Shown here: positions 8,190 to 17,142 of the stretch, piece by piece
Position numbering within the stretch: position 1 is the stretch's first letter
Layout of the letters: each line of letters starts with the position of its first letter
Origin: Thermus caliditerrae
Lineage (GTDB): Bacteria; Deinococcota; Deinococci; Deinococcales; Thermaceae
Assembly: GCF_021462525.1 (NCBI RefSeq)
Contig: NZ_JAKEDT010000004.1
Span: 77,395-141,394, forward strand
Direction of reading: 5' to 3'
DNA: 64,000 nucleotides
Made by a program: the position numbers and the translations under genes
Notes under the pieces: model-generated
What the model was told of the DNA's origin: nothing
The model's input: only the letters and a program-made list of their open reading frames with translations
Database searches by the model: none

Positions 8190-8591
8190 ATGGTTTGGGA
8201 CCTGCTGGGGCACCTGTGGCGGCTCCAGCGGAGCCTGCGGGAGGAGACGGAAAAGGGTTTGGAACACCTAGGGATATCGGGCCTCGAGGCCTGGCTCTTG
8301 CGGGTGCTCCAGCTTCACCCCTACCCCTCGGAGGCCGCCCGGAGGATGGGCCTGCCCCTGCCCACGGTGAGCCACATGCTGAAACGCCTGGAGGAGGGGG
8401 GCTTTGTGGTGCGCGCCCTGGACCCCAAGGACCTCCGCCGCTTTGCCTTCCGCCTCACGGATAGGGGAGAGGAGGCCCTTTCCCGGGCGGAGGCCCTGAT
8501 GGCCGAGGCCCTGCGCCGCAGGCTTGCCCGCCTGAGCCCCGAGGAGGTCCAGGCCCTCCTTGGGCTCCTGGCGCGTTTGGAGGAAGCATGA
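8190..8591 (+). CDS. MarR-family transcriptional regulator
   Basis: 133 aa winged-helix repressor. The recognition region reads PYPSEAARRMGLPLPTVSHMLKRLEEGGFVVR (about residues 48-80), followed by the wing DPKDLRRFAFRLTDRG, which is the MarR hallmark DxRD/R-like segment. It overlaps the next gene by ATGA, so it is translationally coupled to an EmrB/QacA-type exporter, the classic MarR-efflux pairing. It probably binds the AT-rich repeats between 8151 and 8189 and is relieved by an export substrate. Confidence 0.9.
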   Translation: MVWDLLGHLWRLQRSLREETEKGLEHLGISGLEAWLLRVLQLHPYPSEAARRMGLPLPTVSHMLKRLEEGGFVVRALDPKDLRRFAFRLTDRGEEALSRAEALMAEALRRRLARLSPEEVQALLGLLARLEEA

Positions 8592-10618
8592 ACCCTACAC
8601 CCCAAGAAGTTCGCTTTACCATGACCGGCATCCTGCTCGGCCTCTTCTTGGCCGCGCTGGACCAGACCATCGTTTCCACCGCCATGCCCCGCATCGTGGG
8701 GGAGCTAAAAGGGGCCGAGTACTACGCCTGGGTCACCACCAGCTACCTCCTTACCTCCACGGTGTCGGCGCCCATCTTCGGGCGGCTCACGGAGCTTTTC
8801 TCCCGGAAGACCATCCTGCTTTGGGCGGTAGGGCTTTTCCTCCTGGGTTCGGCCCTGTCGGGCCTTTCCCAGAACATGGCCGAGCTCATCCTCTTTCGCG
8901 GCCTCCAAGGGGTGGGAGGCGGGGCCCTCTTTGCCCTAGCCCTCACCACCATCGCCGTCCTCTTCCCTCCCAGGGAGCGGGGGCGGCTGGCCGGGGCCTT
9001 CGGGGCCCTCTTTGGGCTTTCCTCGGCGGTGGGCCCCTGGCTGGGCGGGCTCCTCACGGACCATCTTTCCTGGCGCTGGGTCTTCTACATCAATATGCCC
9101 GTGGGCGCGGTGGCCCTTTGGTTTATCCTCCGCTACATGCCTCGCCTGCGGCCTGGCCACAGGGAACCCTTTGACTTCTTGGGAGCCCTTTTCCTGATCC
9201 TCTGGACCGTGCCCCTCATGCTGGCCTTCTCCTGGGGCGGGAGCACGTACCCTTGGGGAAGCCCAGTGATGCTGGGGCTTCTGGGGTCTGCCCTGGTGGG
9301 GCTTGTGGCCTGGGTAGCCTTGGAGCGGCGGCTTTCCCATCCCCTCTTTGACCTTTCCGTGTTCCAAAGGCGCACCTTCAGCCTCTCCGCCGCCGCGGCC
9401 TTCTTCTACGGTCCGGCCTTCCTGGGCGCCGTAGCCTTCCTGCCCCTCTACCTGCAGGTGGTCAAGGGGGTTTCCGCCAGCCAAAGCGGCGTCACCGTCT
9501 TGCCCCTCACCTTGGGGGTGATGGCGGGAAGCATCGGCGGGGGGCAGCTGGTGGCCCGCCTGGGGCGGTACAAGGTTCTCCTCTTGGGAAGCGCCCTCTT
9601 CCTTCTGGCCCTTTTCCTCCTGCTCCACTTCTTCCTGGCGGTGGGCACGCCCCTGGCCCTGGTGGTCTTCCTCTTCTTCCTCTTGGGGCTTGGCCTCGGC
9701 CCGGCCCAGAGCGTCCTCAACATCGTGGCGCAAAGCGATCTGCCCAAGGAACGCATAGGAAGCGGCACCAGCATGGTCCAGTTCACCCGGCAGATCGGCT
9801 CCACCATGGGGATCGCCCTCCTGGGCACGGTCTTGGCCCAGAGCCTCACCCATCACCTCCAGGGCGCCTTCCCCGGGGGTAACGCCTCCTCCCCGGCCAT
9901 GGTGCGGAGCGGGGAGGGCATGGCCCTGGACCTGGACCGGGAGTTCGACCGCCTCGAGGCCCTCCTTCCCAAGGCCCTTAAGGGGGATATGGCGGCCTAC
10001 GAGGCTTTGAGGGCCGATCCCTTTCTGCCCGAGGCCTTAAAGGCCAGCCTGGTTCCCGGGGGGCTTCCTGCCCAGTTTGGCCGGATGCGGTCCCTCTTGG
10101 TCCAGGCCCTGCGGGGGGACGAGGAAGCGCGGCAGAGGCTTTTGCGGGAGCCTGGCCTGCCCCCGGCGTACCGGGCTCTTCTCCTCCCCGGGGGCGTAGT
10201 CGAAGGCACCCTGCTCCTTCTGGAGCGGGCTTGGGCCGGGGACGAGGGAGCGAAGAGCGCCCTCCTGGCGCTTCCTTGGGGCCGGGGCCTGGCGGGGCTC
10301 CTTTCCGCCCCTCCGCCGCCCGCCCTGCGGGCGCAGGTGCTGGCCCGATTGAAGGCCTTGGAGGCCGAGGTGGTGGCCCAGGCCGGGCTGGAGCGCGCCC
10401 AGGCCGAGGCCCTGGTCAAGGTACCGGAGGAGGCCCTTTCCCGGCTTAGAGAGGTACGTGTCCGGCTCACGGAGGCCCTCAAGGAGGGGATCGTGGAGGC
10501 CTTGCGGCGCATCTTCCTCTTCAGCGCTCTCTTCACCGGGCTGGCGGCCTCGGCCCTTCTCTTCCTCCCCGACCGGGAGCTGGCCAGGGGTCTAGGGCCC
10601 CGGCCTTCGCTAGAGTGA
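8588..10618 (+). CDS. MFS drug exporter of the DHA2 (EmrB/QacA) type with a soluble insertion before the last membrane helix
   Basis: 676 aa, longer than the usual 480-550 aa. The first ~430 residues hold about 13 membrane helices with the DHA2 motifs LDQTIVSTAMPRI (near residue 19) and a motif-A-like GRLTELFSRK. Residues ~440-640 are hydrophilic and helical, rich in Leu/Ala/Arg/Glu, followed by a final membrane helix (FLFSALFTGLAASALLFL). The extra block sits between the penultimate and last helices and has no motif I recognise. It is coupled to marR by a 4-base overlap. Probable proton-driven multidrug or toxic-compound export in the inner membrane. Confidence 0.87.
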   Translation: MNPTPQEVRFTMTGILLGLFLAALDQTIVSTAMPRIVGELKGAEYYAWVTTSYLLTSTVSAPIFGRLTELFSRKTILLWAVGLFLLGSALSGLSQNMAELILFRGLQGVGGGALFALALTTIAVLFPPRERGRLAGAFGALFGLSSAVGPWLGGLLTDHLSWRWVFYINMPVGAVALWFILRYMPRLRPGHREPFDFLGALFLILWTVPLMLAFSWGGSTYPWGSPVMLGLLGSALVGLVAWVALERRLSHPLFDLSVFQRRTFSLSAAAAFFYGPAFLGAVAFLPLYLQVVKGVSASQSGVTVLPLTLGVMAGSIGGGQLVARLGRYKVLLLGSALFLLALFLLLHFFLAVGTPLALVVFLFFLLGLGLGPAQSVLNIVAQSDLPKERIGSGTSMVQFTRQIGSTMGIALLGTVLAQSLTHHLQGAFPGGNASSPAMVRSGEGMALDLDREFDRLEALLPKALKGDMAAYEALRADPFLPEALKASLVPGGLPAQFGRMRSLLVQALRGDEEARQRLLREPGLPPAYRALLLPGGVVEGTLLLLERAWAGDEGAKSALLALPWGRGLAGLLSAPPPPALRAQVLARLKALEAEVVAQAGLERAQAEALVKVPEEALSRLREVRVRLTEALKEGIVEALRRIFLFSALFTGLAASALLFLPDRELARGLGPRPSLE

Positions 10619-10622
10619 GGGG

Positions 10623-12173
10623 GTGGAGGGGCTTTACCTGGTCTTCGGGGAGGGGATTTCCGAGGAGGCCAACCGCTGGGCGCAGACCCTGGCCCGGGCC
10701 CTGCTGAAGGCCCCGCCCCAAGGCCTTCTGGAGGCGGTGCCCGCTTACGGCACCCTCTACCTGGAGTACGACCCCCGGCGCCTCTCCCGGAGGCGTCTTC
10801 TCCGGTTCCTTCGCCTTCCGGAGGAGGAGGGGCTTGAGGAGCGGGTGGTGGAGGTTCCCCTCCGCTACGATGGGGAAGACCTCCCAGAGGTGGCAGCCCG
10901 CACCGGCCTTGCCCTCGAGGAGGTAAAGCGCCGCCACCAAGCCCCTCTCTACCGGGTCTACGCCCTGGGTTTCACCCCGGGGTTTCCCTTCATGGCCCCG
11001 GTGGACGAGGTCCTGCGCCTGCCCCGCAGGGCGCACCCCAGGCCCCGGGTGCCCGCCCACGCCGTGGCCATGGCGGGGCCGCAGACGGGCATCTACCCCC
11101 TGCCTTCCCCTGGGGGCTGGCACCTTTTGGGCACCGCTTTGGTGGCCGTGTATGACCCCCACCGGGAGGAGCCCTTCCTCCTCCGCCCGGGGGACCGGGT
11201 GCGCTTCCGGGAAGTGGAGGGCCCCACGCCTCCCGAGCCCGAGCCCCTGGAGCTCCTGCCGCAAGACCCCAGGCTTCCCGCCTTCCGGGTGGAGGAACCC
11301 GGCCTTCTGGACCTGGTGGTGGACGGGGGACGGTTTCGGGTGGGGCACCTGGGCCTGGCCCGCTCCGGCCCCCTGGACCCCCGGTCGGCGGGGCTGGCGA
11401 ACCGCCTGGTGGGGAACCCCCCGGGCGCGCCTCTTTTGGAGGTGGCCTACCGGGGTCCGGTCCTCACCGCCCTTAGGGATTTGGTGGTGGGCTTGGCGGG
11501 ATACGGCCTTGTGGCCCTTCTGGATGGGGAGGAGATCGGGCCAGGCCAGAGCTTTCTTTGGCCAAAGGGCAAGACCCTTTCCTTCCGGCCTCGAGACCGA
11601 GGGGTAAGGGTTTACCTGGCGGTGGCGGGGGGACTCGGGGTCCGCTCTTTCCTGGGCTCCGCTTCCCCGGATCTCCGGGGCCGGGTGGGCCGGGCCCTCA
11701 GGGCCGGGGACGTGTTGGGCTTGGGGGAGGACCGGCCTGCGCGTCCGGGCATGGCCTTTCCCCAGCTTTCCCTGCCGCTACCCTTGAGCTTGCGCCTCCT
11801 CCCCGGGCCCCAGTTCACCGAGGAGGCCTGGAGGGCGTTCCTCTCCGGGGCCTTCCGCGTGGTGCGGGCGGACCGCATGGGGGTGGAGCTCCTGGGCCCG
11901 GAGGTGCCGGGAGGGGAGGGGCTTTCCGAGGCCACTCCTTTGGGCGGGGTGCAGGTTCCCCCTTCCGGCAGGCCCCTAGTTCTCCTGGCGGACAAGGGGA
12001 GCCTCGGGGGGTACGCCAAGCCGGTGAGGGTACATCCAAAGGACCTTTGGCTGCTGGGGCAGGTGTGGCCGGGTGCAGAGCTGAAGTTCACAAGCGGGTC
12101 TAATCGTGAACAGAGGCACAAAATGCCCATCCGGTTGCCCTGGGAGAGAGTAAACCCCCAACGCCTCCGCTAG
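10623..12173 (+). CDS. Fused 5-oxoprolinase subunits PxpB-PxpC (KipI-KipA)
   Basis: 516 aa single chain combining the KipI/PxpB domain (about 1-205; GFTPGFPFM near 117 and AMAGPQTGIYPLPSPGGWHL near 150) and the KipA/PxpC biotin-carboxylase-like domain (about 220-510; GLLDLVVDGG... and GLARSGPLDPRSAGLANRLVGN). Together with PxpA they cleave 5-oxoproline in an ATP-dependent way. PxpA is not in this window. The GTG start follows TAGAGT by 6 bases, so transcription may be leaderless although the upstream MFS gene ends only 4 bases earlier. Fusion of B and C is known in other lineages. Confidence 0.9.
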   Translation: MEGLYLVFGEGISEEANRWAQTLARALLKAPPQGLLEAVPAYGTLYLEYDPRRLSRRRLLRFLRLPEEEGLEERVVEVPLRYDGEDLPEVAARTGLALEEVKRRHQAPLYRVYALGFTPGFPFMAPVDEVLRLPRRAHPRPRVPAHAVAMAGPQTGIYPLPSPGGWHLLGTALVAVYDPHREEPFLLRPGDRVRFREVEGPTPPEPEPLELLPQDPRLPAFRVEEPGLLDLVVDGGRFRVGHLGLARSGPLDPRSAGLANRLVGNPPGAPLLEVAYRGPVLTALRDLVVGLAGYGLVALLDGEEIGPGQSFLWPKGKTLSFRPRDRGVRVYLAVAGGLGVRSFLGSASPDLRGRVGRALRAGDVLGLGEDRPARPGMAFPQLSLPLPLSLRLLPGPQFTEEAWRAFLSGAFRVVRADRMGVELLGPEVPGGEGLSEATPLGGVQVPPSGRPLVLLADKGSLGGYAKPVRVHPKDLWLLGQVWPGAELKFTSGSNREQRHKMPIRLPWERVNPQRLR

Positions 12174-12278
12174 CCTGTAGACTAAAGCGCCCGCACGGAA
12201 ACCGCCCTATGGGGGCTAGCGTCCTTTACCCATTACCCTTCTGGGGCTCCCAGCCTGGGGCAAGCCCCGACGGGATGG
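12174..12278. other. Convergent intergenic spacer
   Basis: Separates the convergent pxpBC and thiolase genes. A weak GGGGCT/AGCCCC inverted repeat lacks a T-run and is not called a terminator. Nothing else was recognised. Confidence 0.5.
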
Positions 12279-13481
12279 CTAGACCCGCTCCACCACCACC
12301 GCAATCCCCTGCCCCACGCCGATGCACATGGTGGCCAGGCCGAATTGCACGTCCCGCCGCCTCATCTCGTGGACCAGGGTGGTGAGGATCCGGGCCCCCG
12401 AGGCCCCCAGGGGGTGGCCTAGGGCGATGGCCCCCCCGTTGGGGTTCAGGCGGGGGTCCTCCATGTCTAGGCCCCACTCCCTGAGCACCGCCAGGCTCTG
12501 GGCAGCGAAGGCCTCGTTGAGCTCGATAAGGCCGATATCCCTTAAGGTAAGCCCGGCCCGCTCCAGGGCCTTTTTCGTGGCGGGCACTGGCCCGATGCCC
12601 ATGATTCTGGGGGGAACCCCGGCCACGGCGATGCTCCGCACCCGGGCCAGGGGGGTGAGGCCGTGGGCTTTGGCGTAGCCGTCGGAGACCAGGAGGACCG
12701 CTGCCGCCCCGTCGTTTAAGGGGCTGGAGTTGCCCGCGGTCACCGTGCCTCCTTCCCGGAACACGGGCCGGAGCTGGGCCAGCCGCTCCAAGGAGGTGTC
12801 CCGCCTGGGACCCTCGTCCACCGCCACCAGGGCTTCCTCCTTGCCCCGCTTCACCGGTACGGGGACCACCTCCTCTTGGAAGCGGCCCTCGTCCCAGGCG
12901 CGGAGGGCCTTCTGGTGGGAGAGGAAGGCGAAGCGGTCCTGCTCCTCCCGGGGGATGCGGTACATCTCCGCCAGGTTCTCGGCGGTTTCCCCCATGCTCT
13001 CCGTGCCGTAGAGGGCCTGCATCCTGGGATTCACCAGCCGCCAGCCCAGGGTGGTGTCGTACATCACCTGGTTGCCGGTGGGGAAGGGCCTTTCCGCCTT
13101 GGGCACCACAAAGGGAGCCCGGGACATGGACTCCACGCCGCTTCCGATGTAGACCTGGCCCTCCCCGGCCCAGATGGCCCGGGCCGCCTGGGCCACGGCC
13201 TCAAGCCCAGAGCCGCAAAGGCGGTTCACGGTGCAGCCCGCCACCTCCACGGGGAAACCCGCCAGGAGGAGGGCCATGCGGGCCACGTTGCGGTTGTCCT
13301 CCCCCGCTTGGTTGGCGCAGCCGGCGTAGACGTCCTCCACCTCCTCCTTGGGCACGCCGGAGCGCTCCATGAGGGCGGAAAGGACATGGGCTAGGAGGTC
13401 GTCGGGGCGCACGCTGACCAGGGCACCCCCGTGCTTGCCGATGGGGGTTCTTAGGGCTTGGACGATCCAGGCTTTGGGCAT
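12279..13481 (-). CDS. Thiolase of the 3-oxoadipyl-CoA (PaaJ/PcaF) type
   Basis: 400 aa, cytoplasmic. It cleaves 3-oxoacyl-CoA with CoA to release acetyl-CoA. Catalytic residues seen are Cys89 (NRLCGSGLEAV), His in ALGHPLGASG near 353, and the C-terminal Cys in CIGVGQG. The stretch YAGCANQAGEDNRNVARMA (52-70) is characteristic of the beta-ketoadipyl-CoA/PaaJ branch rather than acetoacetyl-CoA thiolases, and fits the paa operon found 9 kb away. The promoter carries a TetR operator related to the one at 38.2 kb, so this monocistronic gene is probably co-regulated with fatty-acid/phenylacetate catabolism. A perfect AAGGAGG lies 4 bases before the ATG. Confidence 0.88.
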   Translation of the reverse strand: MPKAWIVQALRTPIGKHGGALVSVRPDDLLAHVLSALMERSGVPKEEVEDVYAGCANQAGEDNRNVARMALLLAGFPVEVAGCTVNRLCGSGLEAVAQAARAIWAGEGQVYIGSGVESMSRAPFVVPKAERPFPTGNQVMYDTTLGWRLVNPRMQALYGTESMGETAENLAEMYRIPREEQDRFAFLSHQKALRAWDEGRFQEEVVPVPVKRGKEEALVAVDEGPRRDTSLERLAQLRPVFREGGTVTAGNSSPLNDGAAAVLLVSDGYAKAHGLTPLARVRSIAVAGVPPRIMGIGPVPATKKALERAGLTLRDIGLIELNEAFAAQSLAVLREWGLDMEDPRLNPNGGAIALGHPLGASGARILTTLVHEMRRRDVQFGLATMCIGVGQGIAVVVERV

Positions 13482-13490
13482 GAGGCCTCC

Positions 13491-13538
13491 TTACCGGTCG
13501 GTCGGTAACAGTCTAGGGGGGTGGCGGGTGGAGTTCAA
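13491..13538 (-). promoter_or_regulatory. Thiolase promoter with PfmR-like TetR operator
   Basis: On the minus strand: TTGAAC (13538-13533), 17 bases, TAGACT (13515-13510), then TTACCGACCGACCGGTAA (13508-13491) over the transcription start, then AAGGAGG and ATG. The operator shares its left half TTACCGACCG with the operator at 38175-38192 and fits, with one mismatch, the T. thermophilus PfmR consensus as I recall it (TACCGACCGNTNGGTN). Confidence 0.75.
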
Positions 13539-13587
13539 GGGGCTGAGCGGGGAAAACGGGCACGTGGTGGAATAATTGTGAAAAAAG

Positions 13588-15579
13588 CTACATACTGACA
13601 TCACCGGAATACAGTGCCTGCACCTCCCCAAGAACTCCCTCCACGCTCTCCACAGGCAAACGGCAAGCCCCCTCTCGGCACAAGTAGATCTTCCCAGGCT
13701 CACACCCCTCCAAGCCAGCTAGCGCGCCAGCAGGGCCGCTCACCAGCTGGGTGAGGGGAAGGTATAGGCCGCGAAGCTCCTCGAGGACCAAGGAAGGGGT
13801 AGGCACAGCCAGTTCCGAGCCTTCGAGGAGAAGACGATGGACCCATAACTGCCCCGGGAGGGCCTGGGGATACCGGGCCAGCCAGAGGGCTTTTTCCTCC
13901 AAGAGAACCTGGGCCCGCTCCCGGTAGTTCCCACCAAAGGCGGCCTGCAACCGCCAGAAAGCCTCCGCCAGGGCGCTTGCACCCGAGGGAACGGTGGTCT
14001 CCTCTACCTCCTTAGCGGGGAGGGGTAGGGGCTTTGGGCTGGATGGGCTACCCTCGAGGTCCCCTCCCCGAAAAACCTCCCAAGCCGCCTCCGCCAAGGA
14101 CCTTGCCCGCTCCAGATAGGGCCACTCCCCAGTGGCAGCGTAAAGCTCCAGCAGGGCCAAGACGGTGAGGCTCTGATCCTGGAGGAAGGCTTCTTCCCCC
14201 AGGGCCCCCGCGCGCCAGGTGTGGCGCACCAGGCCGTCCCTGCCCAGGGTGCCCAGGAGAAAGCGGGCTCCCTTGTAGGCAGCCGCCAGGTAGCCCTCGT
14301 GGCCAAGGAGCCTACCCGCCTCCGCCAAGGCCCGCACCGCCAAGGCCGACCCATCCGCCAGGACCTTGTCGTCCAGGTCTGGGGGAACCCGGCGGCGGCG
14401 CCGCCAGGCCAGGAGGCGGAAGCGCACCCGCGCCCGCCATGCGGCAAAGGCCTCCCCCAGCTCCTCCCGGAGCTCCTCCTCGCCCCAGGCGGTGAGGACC
14501 CTCCTCCCTCCTTCCCCCACCAGGGGGGTGGTTTCCAGGCGGAAGTAGCAGCGGGCCAAGGGGAAGTCCTCGCCCAGGGCCTTCTCCAACTCCTCTGCGG
14601 TCCAGGTGTAGTAGCGCCCCTCCTCCCCCTCGCTCTCGGCGCTCAGGGCAGTGTAAAAACCCCCCTCGGGTCCCTGCATGCCACGAAGCCAGTCCAAGGT
14701 CTCTTGGGCCACCCGCAGGAAAAGGTCCTCGCCGAAGACCCGATAGGCCCCCAGATACACCCGGGCGAGAAGGGCGTTGTCGTAGAGCATCTTCTCAAAG
14801 TGGGGAAGGTACCAAAACCGGTCCACGGCGTAGCGGTGAAACCCCCCGCCCACCTGGTCGTAGACCCCGCCTAGGGCCATGGCCCTTAGGGTTTTCCGGA
14901 GGATCCGCCGCGCCTCCCCTTCCCCCCGCCAGGCCAGGGCCAGGAGGTAAAGGAGCAGGTTCCCTTGGGGAAACTTAGGCGCGGGGAGAAACCCGCCCCA
15001 CTCCGGGTCGAAGGCGTAAATCAGATACCGCAAGGCCTTTCCCTCCACGTCCTGGGGCACGGGTCCAGGAGGGGGAGTTAGGCTTCGCCAAAGGGCCTGG
15101 GACAGCCCTTCCGCTTCCTTAAGCAGGGCCTCCCGCTCCTCCCGCCAGGCCCGGGCCACCGCCAGGAGGACCCGCCGGAAACCCGGAAGCCCTCCCCGGT
15201 CCTCCTTGGGGAAGTAGGTCCCCCCGAAGAAGGGCTTGCCCTCCGGGGTCAGAAAGAGGCTCATGGGCCAGCCTCCCTGGCCCGTGAGGCTCACCAGGGC
15301 CCGCATGTAGGCGGCGTCCACGTCGGGGCGCTCCTCCCGGTCCACCTTCACTGGGACGAAGTGGCGGTTCAGAAGCTCCGCCACCTCCGGGTCCTGGAAG
15401 GACTCCCGGTGCATGACATGGCACCAGTGGCAGGCGTGGTACCCCACGGAGAGGAAGAGGGGCTTATCCTCGGCCCGCGCTTTTTGGAAAGCTTCCTCGC
15501 CAAAGGGATACCAGTCCACCGGGTCGTCGGCGTGGGCCAGGAGGTAGGGGCTGCGGGCATTCTTGAGGCGATTCCCCAT
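13588..15579 (-). CDS. Thioredoxin-fold DUF255 protein (YyaL/SPATA20 family)
   Basis: 663 aa. The N-terminal ~160 residues are a thioredoxin-like domain with CHWCHVM (Cys50, Cys53) and the later cis-Pro region [11 protein letters not shown]. The rest resembles an (alpha/alpha)6-barrel of the N-acylglucosamine epimerase type. The biochemical role of the family is unknown; redox or sugar-related roles have been suggested. There is no signal peptide, so it is probably cytoplasmic. TAGGCT ends 6 bases before the ATG (leaderless), back to back with nadC. A TTTTTT run follows the stop codon but no clear hairpin precedes it. Confidence 0.88.
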   Translation of the reverse strand: MGNRLKNARSPYLLAHADDPVDWYPFGEEAFQKARAEDKPLFLSVGYHACHWCHVMHRESFQDPEVAELLNRHFVPVKVDREERPDVDAAYMRALVSLTGQGGWPMSLFLTPEGKPFFGGTYFPKEDRGGLPGFRRVLLAVARAWREEREALLKEAEGLSQALWRSLTPPPGPVPQDVEGKALRYLIYAFDPEWGGFLPAPKFPQGNLLLYLLALAWRGEGEARRILRKTLRAMALGGVYDQVGGGFHRYAVDRFWYLPHFEKMLYDNALLARVYLGAYRVFGEDLFLRVAQETLDWLRGMQGPEGGFYTALSAESEGEEGRYYTWTAEELEKALGEDFPLARCYFRLETTPLVGEGGRRVLTAWGEEELREELGEAFAAWRARVRFRLLAWRRRRRVPPDLDDKVLADGSALAVRALAEAGRLLGHEGYLAAAYKGARFLLGTLGRDGLVRHTWRAGALGEEAFLQDQSLTVLALLELYAATGEWPYLERARSLAEAAWEVFRGGDLEGSPSSPKPLPLPAKEVEETTVPSGASALAEAFWRLQAAFGGNYRERAQVLLEEKALWLARYPQALPGQLWVHRLLLEGSELAVPTPSLVLEELRGLYLPLTQLVSGPAGALAGLEGCEPGKIYLCREGACRLPVESVEGVLGEVQALYSGDVSM

Positions 15580-15585
15580 GGCCCT

Positions 15586-15591
15586 AGCCTA
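15586..15591 (-). promoter_or_regulatory. -10 of the DUF255 gene (leaderless)
   Basis: TAGGCT on the minus strand, 6 bases before the ATG at 15579; no convincing -35. Confidence 0.45.
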
Positions 15592-15624
15592 GCCCGCAGA
15601 CGGAACGCCCCGGGGCGCTTTCCT

Positions 15625-15630
15625 TACAAT
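15625..15630 (+). promoter_or_regulatory. -10 of the nad operon, deciding the nadC start
   Basis: TACAAT lies 7 bases before the ATG at 15638. An earlier in-frame ATG at 15629 overlaps this hexamer and would sit upstream of the transcription start, so 15638 is the better start. Confidence 0.6.
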
Positions 15631-15637
15631 GGAGGGC

Positions 15638-16465
15638 ATGGTGTCGGAGGAGACCCTCAGGGCGTGGCTTTGGGAGGACCTGGGCCATGGGGACCTCACC
15701 AGCCAGCTGGTGGTGCCCGAGGACCTATGGGGTCAAGCGGTGATCTTGGCCAAGGCGGAAGGGGTTATCGCCGGGCTTCCCGTGGCCCAGGCGGTCTTCG
15801 CCTTGGCTGACCCCCACATCGCCTTCACCCCGCTTGTGGCCGAAGGAGAAAGGGTGGGCCCCGGACAAGAGGTGGCCCGCCTCGAGGGGCCCCTCAGGGG
15901 CATCCTGGCTGGGGAGCGGCTGGCCCTGAACCTCCTCCAGCGCCTATCCGGCATCGCCACTCTCACCCGGGCCTACGTGGAAGCCCTCAAGGGGACCAAG
16001 GCCCAGGTGCTGGACACCCGCAAGACCACCCCGGGCCTCCGGGCCCTGGAGAAGTACGCGGTGCGGGTGGGCGGGGGAAAGAACCACCGCTTTGGCCTCT
16101 TTGACGGGATCCTCCTCAAGGAGAACCACCTCCGGGCGGCGGGGGGCGTGGCCCAGGCGGTGCGCCGGGCCAAGGCCGGGGCGCCCCACCACCTGAAGGT
16201 GGAGGTGGAGGTGACGAGCCTGGCGGAGCTGGAGGAGGCCCTGGAGGCGGGGGCGGACCTGATCCTCCTGGACAACTTCTCCGTGGAAGACCTGCGGGAA
16301 GCGGTGCGCCGCGTGGGGGGGCGGGTGCCCCTCGAGGCCAGCGGCAACATGACCCTGGAGCGCGCCCGCCAGGCGGCGGAGGCCGGGGTGGACTACGTGA
16401 GCGTGGGGGCCCTCACCCACTCGGCCAAGGCCCTGGACCTTTCCCTCCTGGTGGTGAAGCCATGA
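15638..16465 (+). CDS. nadC: Nicotinate-nucleotide pyrophosphorylase (quinolinate phosphoribosyltransferase)
   Basis: 275 aa enzyme converting quinolinate and PRPP to nicotinate mononucleotide in de novo NAD synthesis. Family features: [14 protein letters not shown] at the N-terminus, [27 protein letters not shown] split across about 125-150, and LLKENHL. The C-terminal half carries [10 protein letters not shown] and the ASGNM loop. It is the first gene of a nadC-vapB-vapC-nadA-nadB cluster, followed 25 bases later by the antitoxin gene. Start chosen at 15638 because the TACAAT -10 ends 7 bases before it. Confidence 0.95.
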   Translation: MVSEETLRAWLWEDLGHGDLTSQLVVPEDLWGQAVILAKAEGVIAGLPVAQAVFALADPHIAFTPLVAEGERVGPGQEVARLEGPLRGILAGERLALNLLQRLSGIATLTRAYVEALKGTKAQVLDTRKTTPGLRALEKYAVRVGGGKNHRFGLFDGILLKENHLRAAGGVAQAVRRAKAGAPHHLKVEVEVTSLAELEEALEAGADLILLDNFSVEDLREAVRRVGGRVPLEASGNMTLERARQAAEAGVDYVSVGALTHSAKALDLSLLVVKP

Positions 16466-16478
16466 TGGCATGCTGTGC

Positions 16479-16484
16479 TACCAT
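16479..16484 (+). promoter_or_regulatory. Extended -10 of the VapBC pair
   Basis: TGC-TACCAT, with the hexamer 6 bases before the antitoxin ATG at 16491. The same TGCTACCAT precedes the HxlR gene on the other strand (20407-20412). It allows the toxin-antitoxin pair to be expressed independently inside the nad operon. Confidence 0.45.
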
Positions 16485-16490
16485 GAGGGC

Positions 16491-16754
16491 ATGGTGCGGA
16501 CCCAGGTGCAGCTTCCCGAGGAACAGGCCCAGCGCCTAAAGGCCCTGGCCCAGGAGGAAGGGGTATCCCTGGCGGAGCTGGTGCGCCGGGCGGTGGAGAG
16601 CTATCTCCTGGAGAGGGAGAACGGGGGTTTTTCCGAGCGGGCAGAGCGGGCCTTGGCCGTGGTGGGCCGCTTTGCCTCGGGCCTTACCGATGTGAGCCAG
16701 GAGCACGACCGCTACCTGGCGATGGGTGAGGACCACCTTGGCCGTCTTCGTTGA
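16491..16754 (+). CDS. Ribbon-helix-helix antitoxin (VapB/CopG-like)
   Basis: 87 aa. The N-terminal ~45 residues (VRTQVQLPEEQAQRLKALA, then GVSLAELVRRAVESYL) are a typical ribbon-helix-helix DNA-binding fold: a short beta strand followed by two helices. The acidic C-terminal tail would wrap the toxin. It overlaps the PIN-domain gene by 29 bases. It probably represses its own promoter together with the toxin. It sits between nadC and nadA on the same strand, so it may also be read from the nadC promoter. Confidence 0.82.
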   Translation: MVRTQVQLPEEQAQRLKALAQEEGVSLAELVRRAVESYLLERENGGFSERAERALAVVGRFASGLTDVSQEHDRYLAMGEDHLGRLR

Positions 16755-17139
16755 CACCTCGGCCCTTTACGCCCTCCTGGACCGGGACGATGCCCGGCAC
16801 CCGGAGGCGGCGGAAAGGTTTCGCCGCCTCTTGGCGGCCCGGGAGCGGTTGGTAACCCACAGCTACGTGGTGGTGGAAAGCGTGGCCTTGGTTCAGAGAA
16901 GGTTGGGCCTCGAGGCGGTGCGGGCCCTTTGCCACGGCCTGTTGGAGGTGGTCCATACCGTTCCTGTGGACGAGGACCTGCACCAGGTGGCCCTGACCGC
17001 CCTCCTGGCCTCCGGGAGGAGGGAAATCAGCCTGGTGGACTGGACCAGTTTTTTCTTCATGCAACGAAGGGGTTTAAGGAAGGCCTTGGCCTTTGACGAA
17101 CACTTTTGGGAACAGGGCTTCAGCCCGGTGGACGCTTAG
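16726..17139 (+). CDS. PIN-domain toxin (VapC-like ribonuclease)
   Basis: 137 aa PIN fold, a Mg2+-dependent RNase presumably blocking translation when free. Acidic active-site positions are visible: the first Asp in FVDTSALYALLD (about residue 10), Glu in VVVESVAL (about 47), Asp in SLVDWTSF (about 106) and the late Asp in ALAFDEHF. The GTG start lies inside the antitoxin gene (29-base overlap), the usual type II arrangement. It is followed only 3 bases later by nadA, so nadA expression is tied to this pair. RNA target unknown. Confidence 0.83.
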   Translation: MRTTLAVFVDTSALYALLDRDDARHPEAAERFRRLLAARERLVTHSYVVVESVALVQRRLGLEAVRALCHGLLEVVHTVPVDEDLHQVALTALLASGRREISLVDWTSFFFMQRRGLRKALAFDEHFWEQGFSPVDA

Positions 17140-17142
17140 ACC

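Noticed and set aside
12177-12182. TAGACT -10-like hexamer
   Set aside because: No start codon or gene follows at the expected distance.
12235-12265. GGGGCT/AGCCCC inverted repeat after the thiolase gene as terminator
   Set aside because: 14-base loop and no T-run on either strand; common by chance in this GC content.
15629-15637. Earlier ATG for nadC
   Set aside because: It overlaps the TACAAT -10 and would be upstream of the transcription start; NadC homology begins at the later Met.
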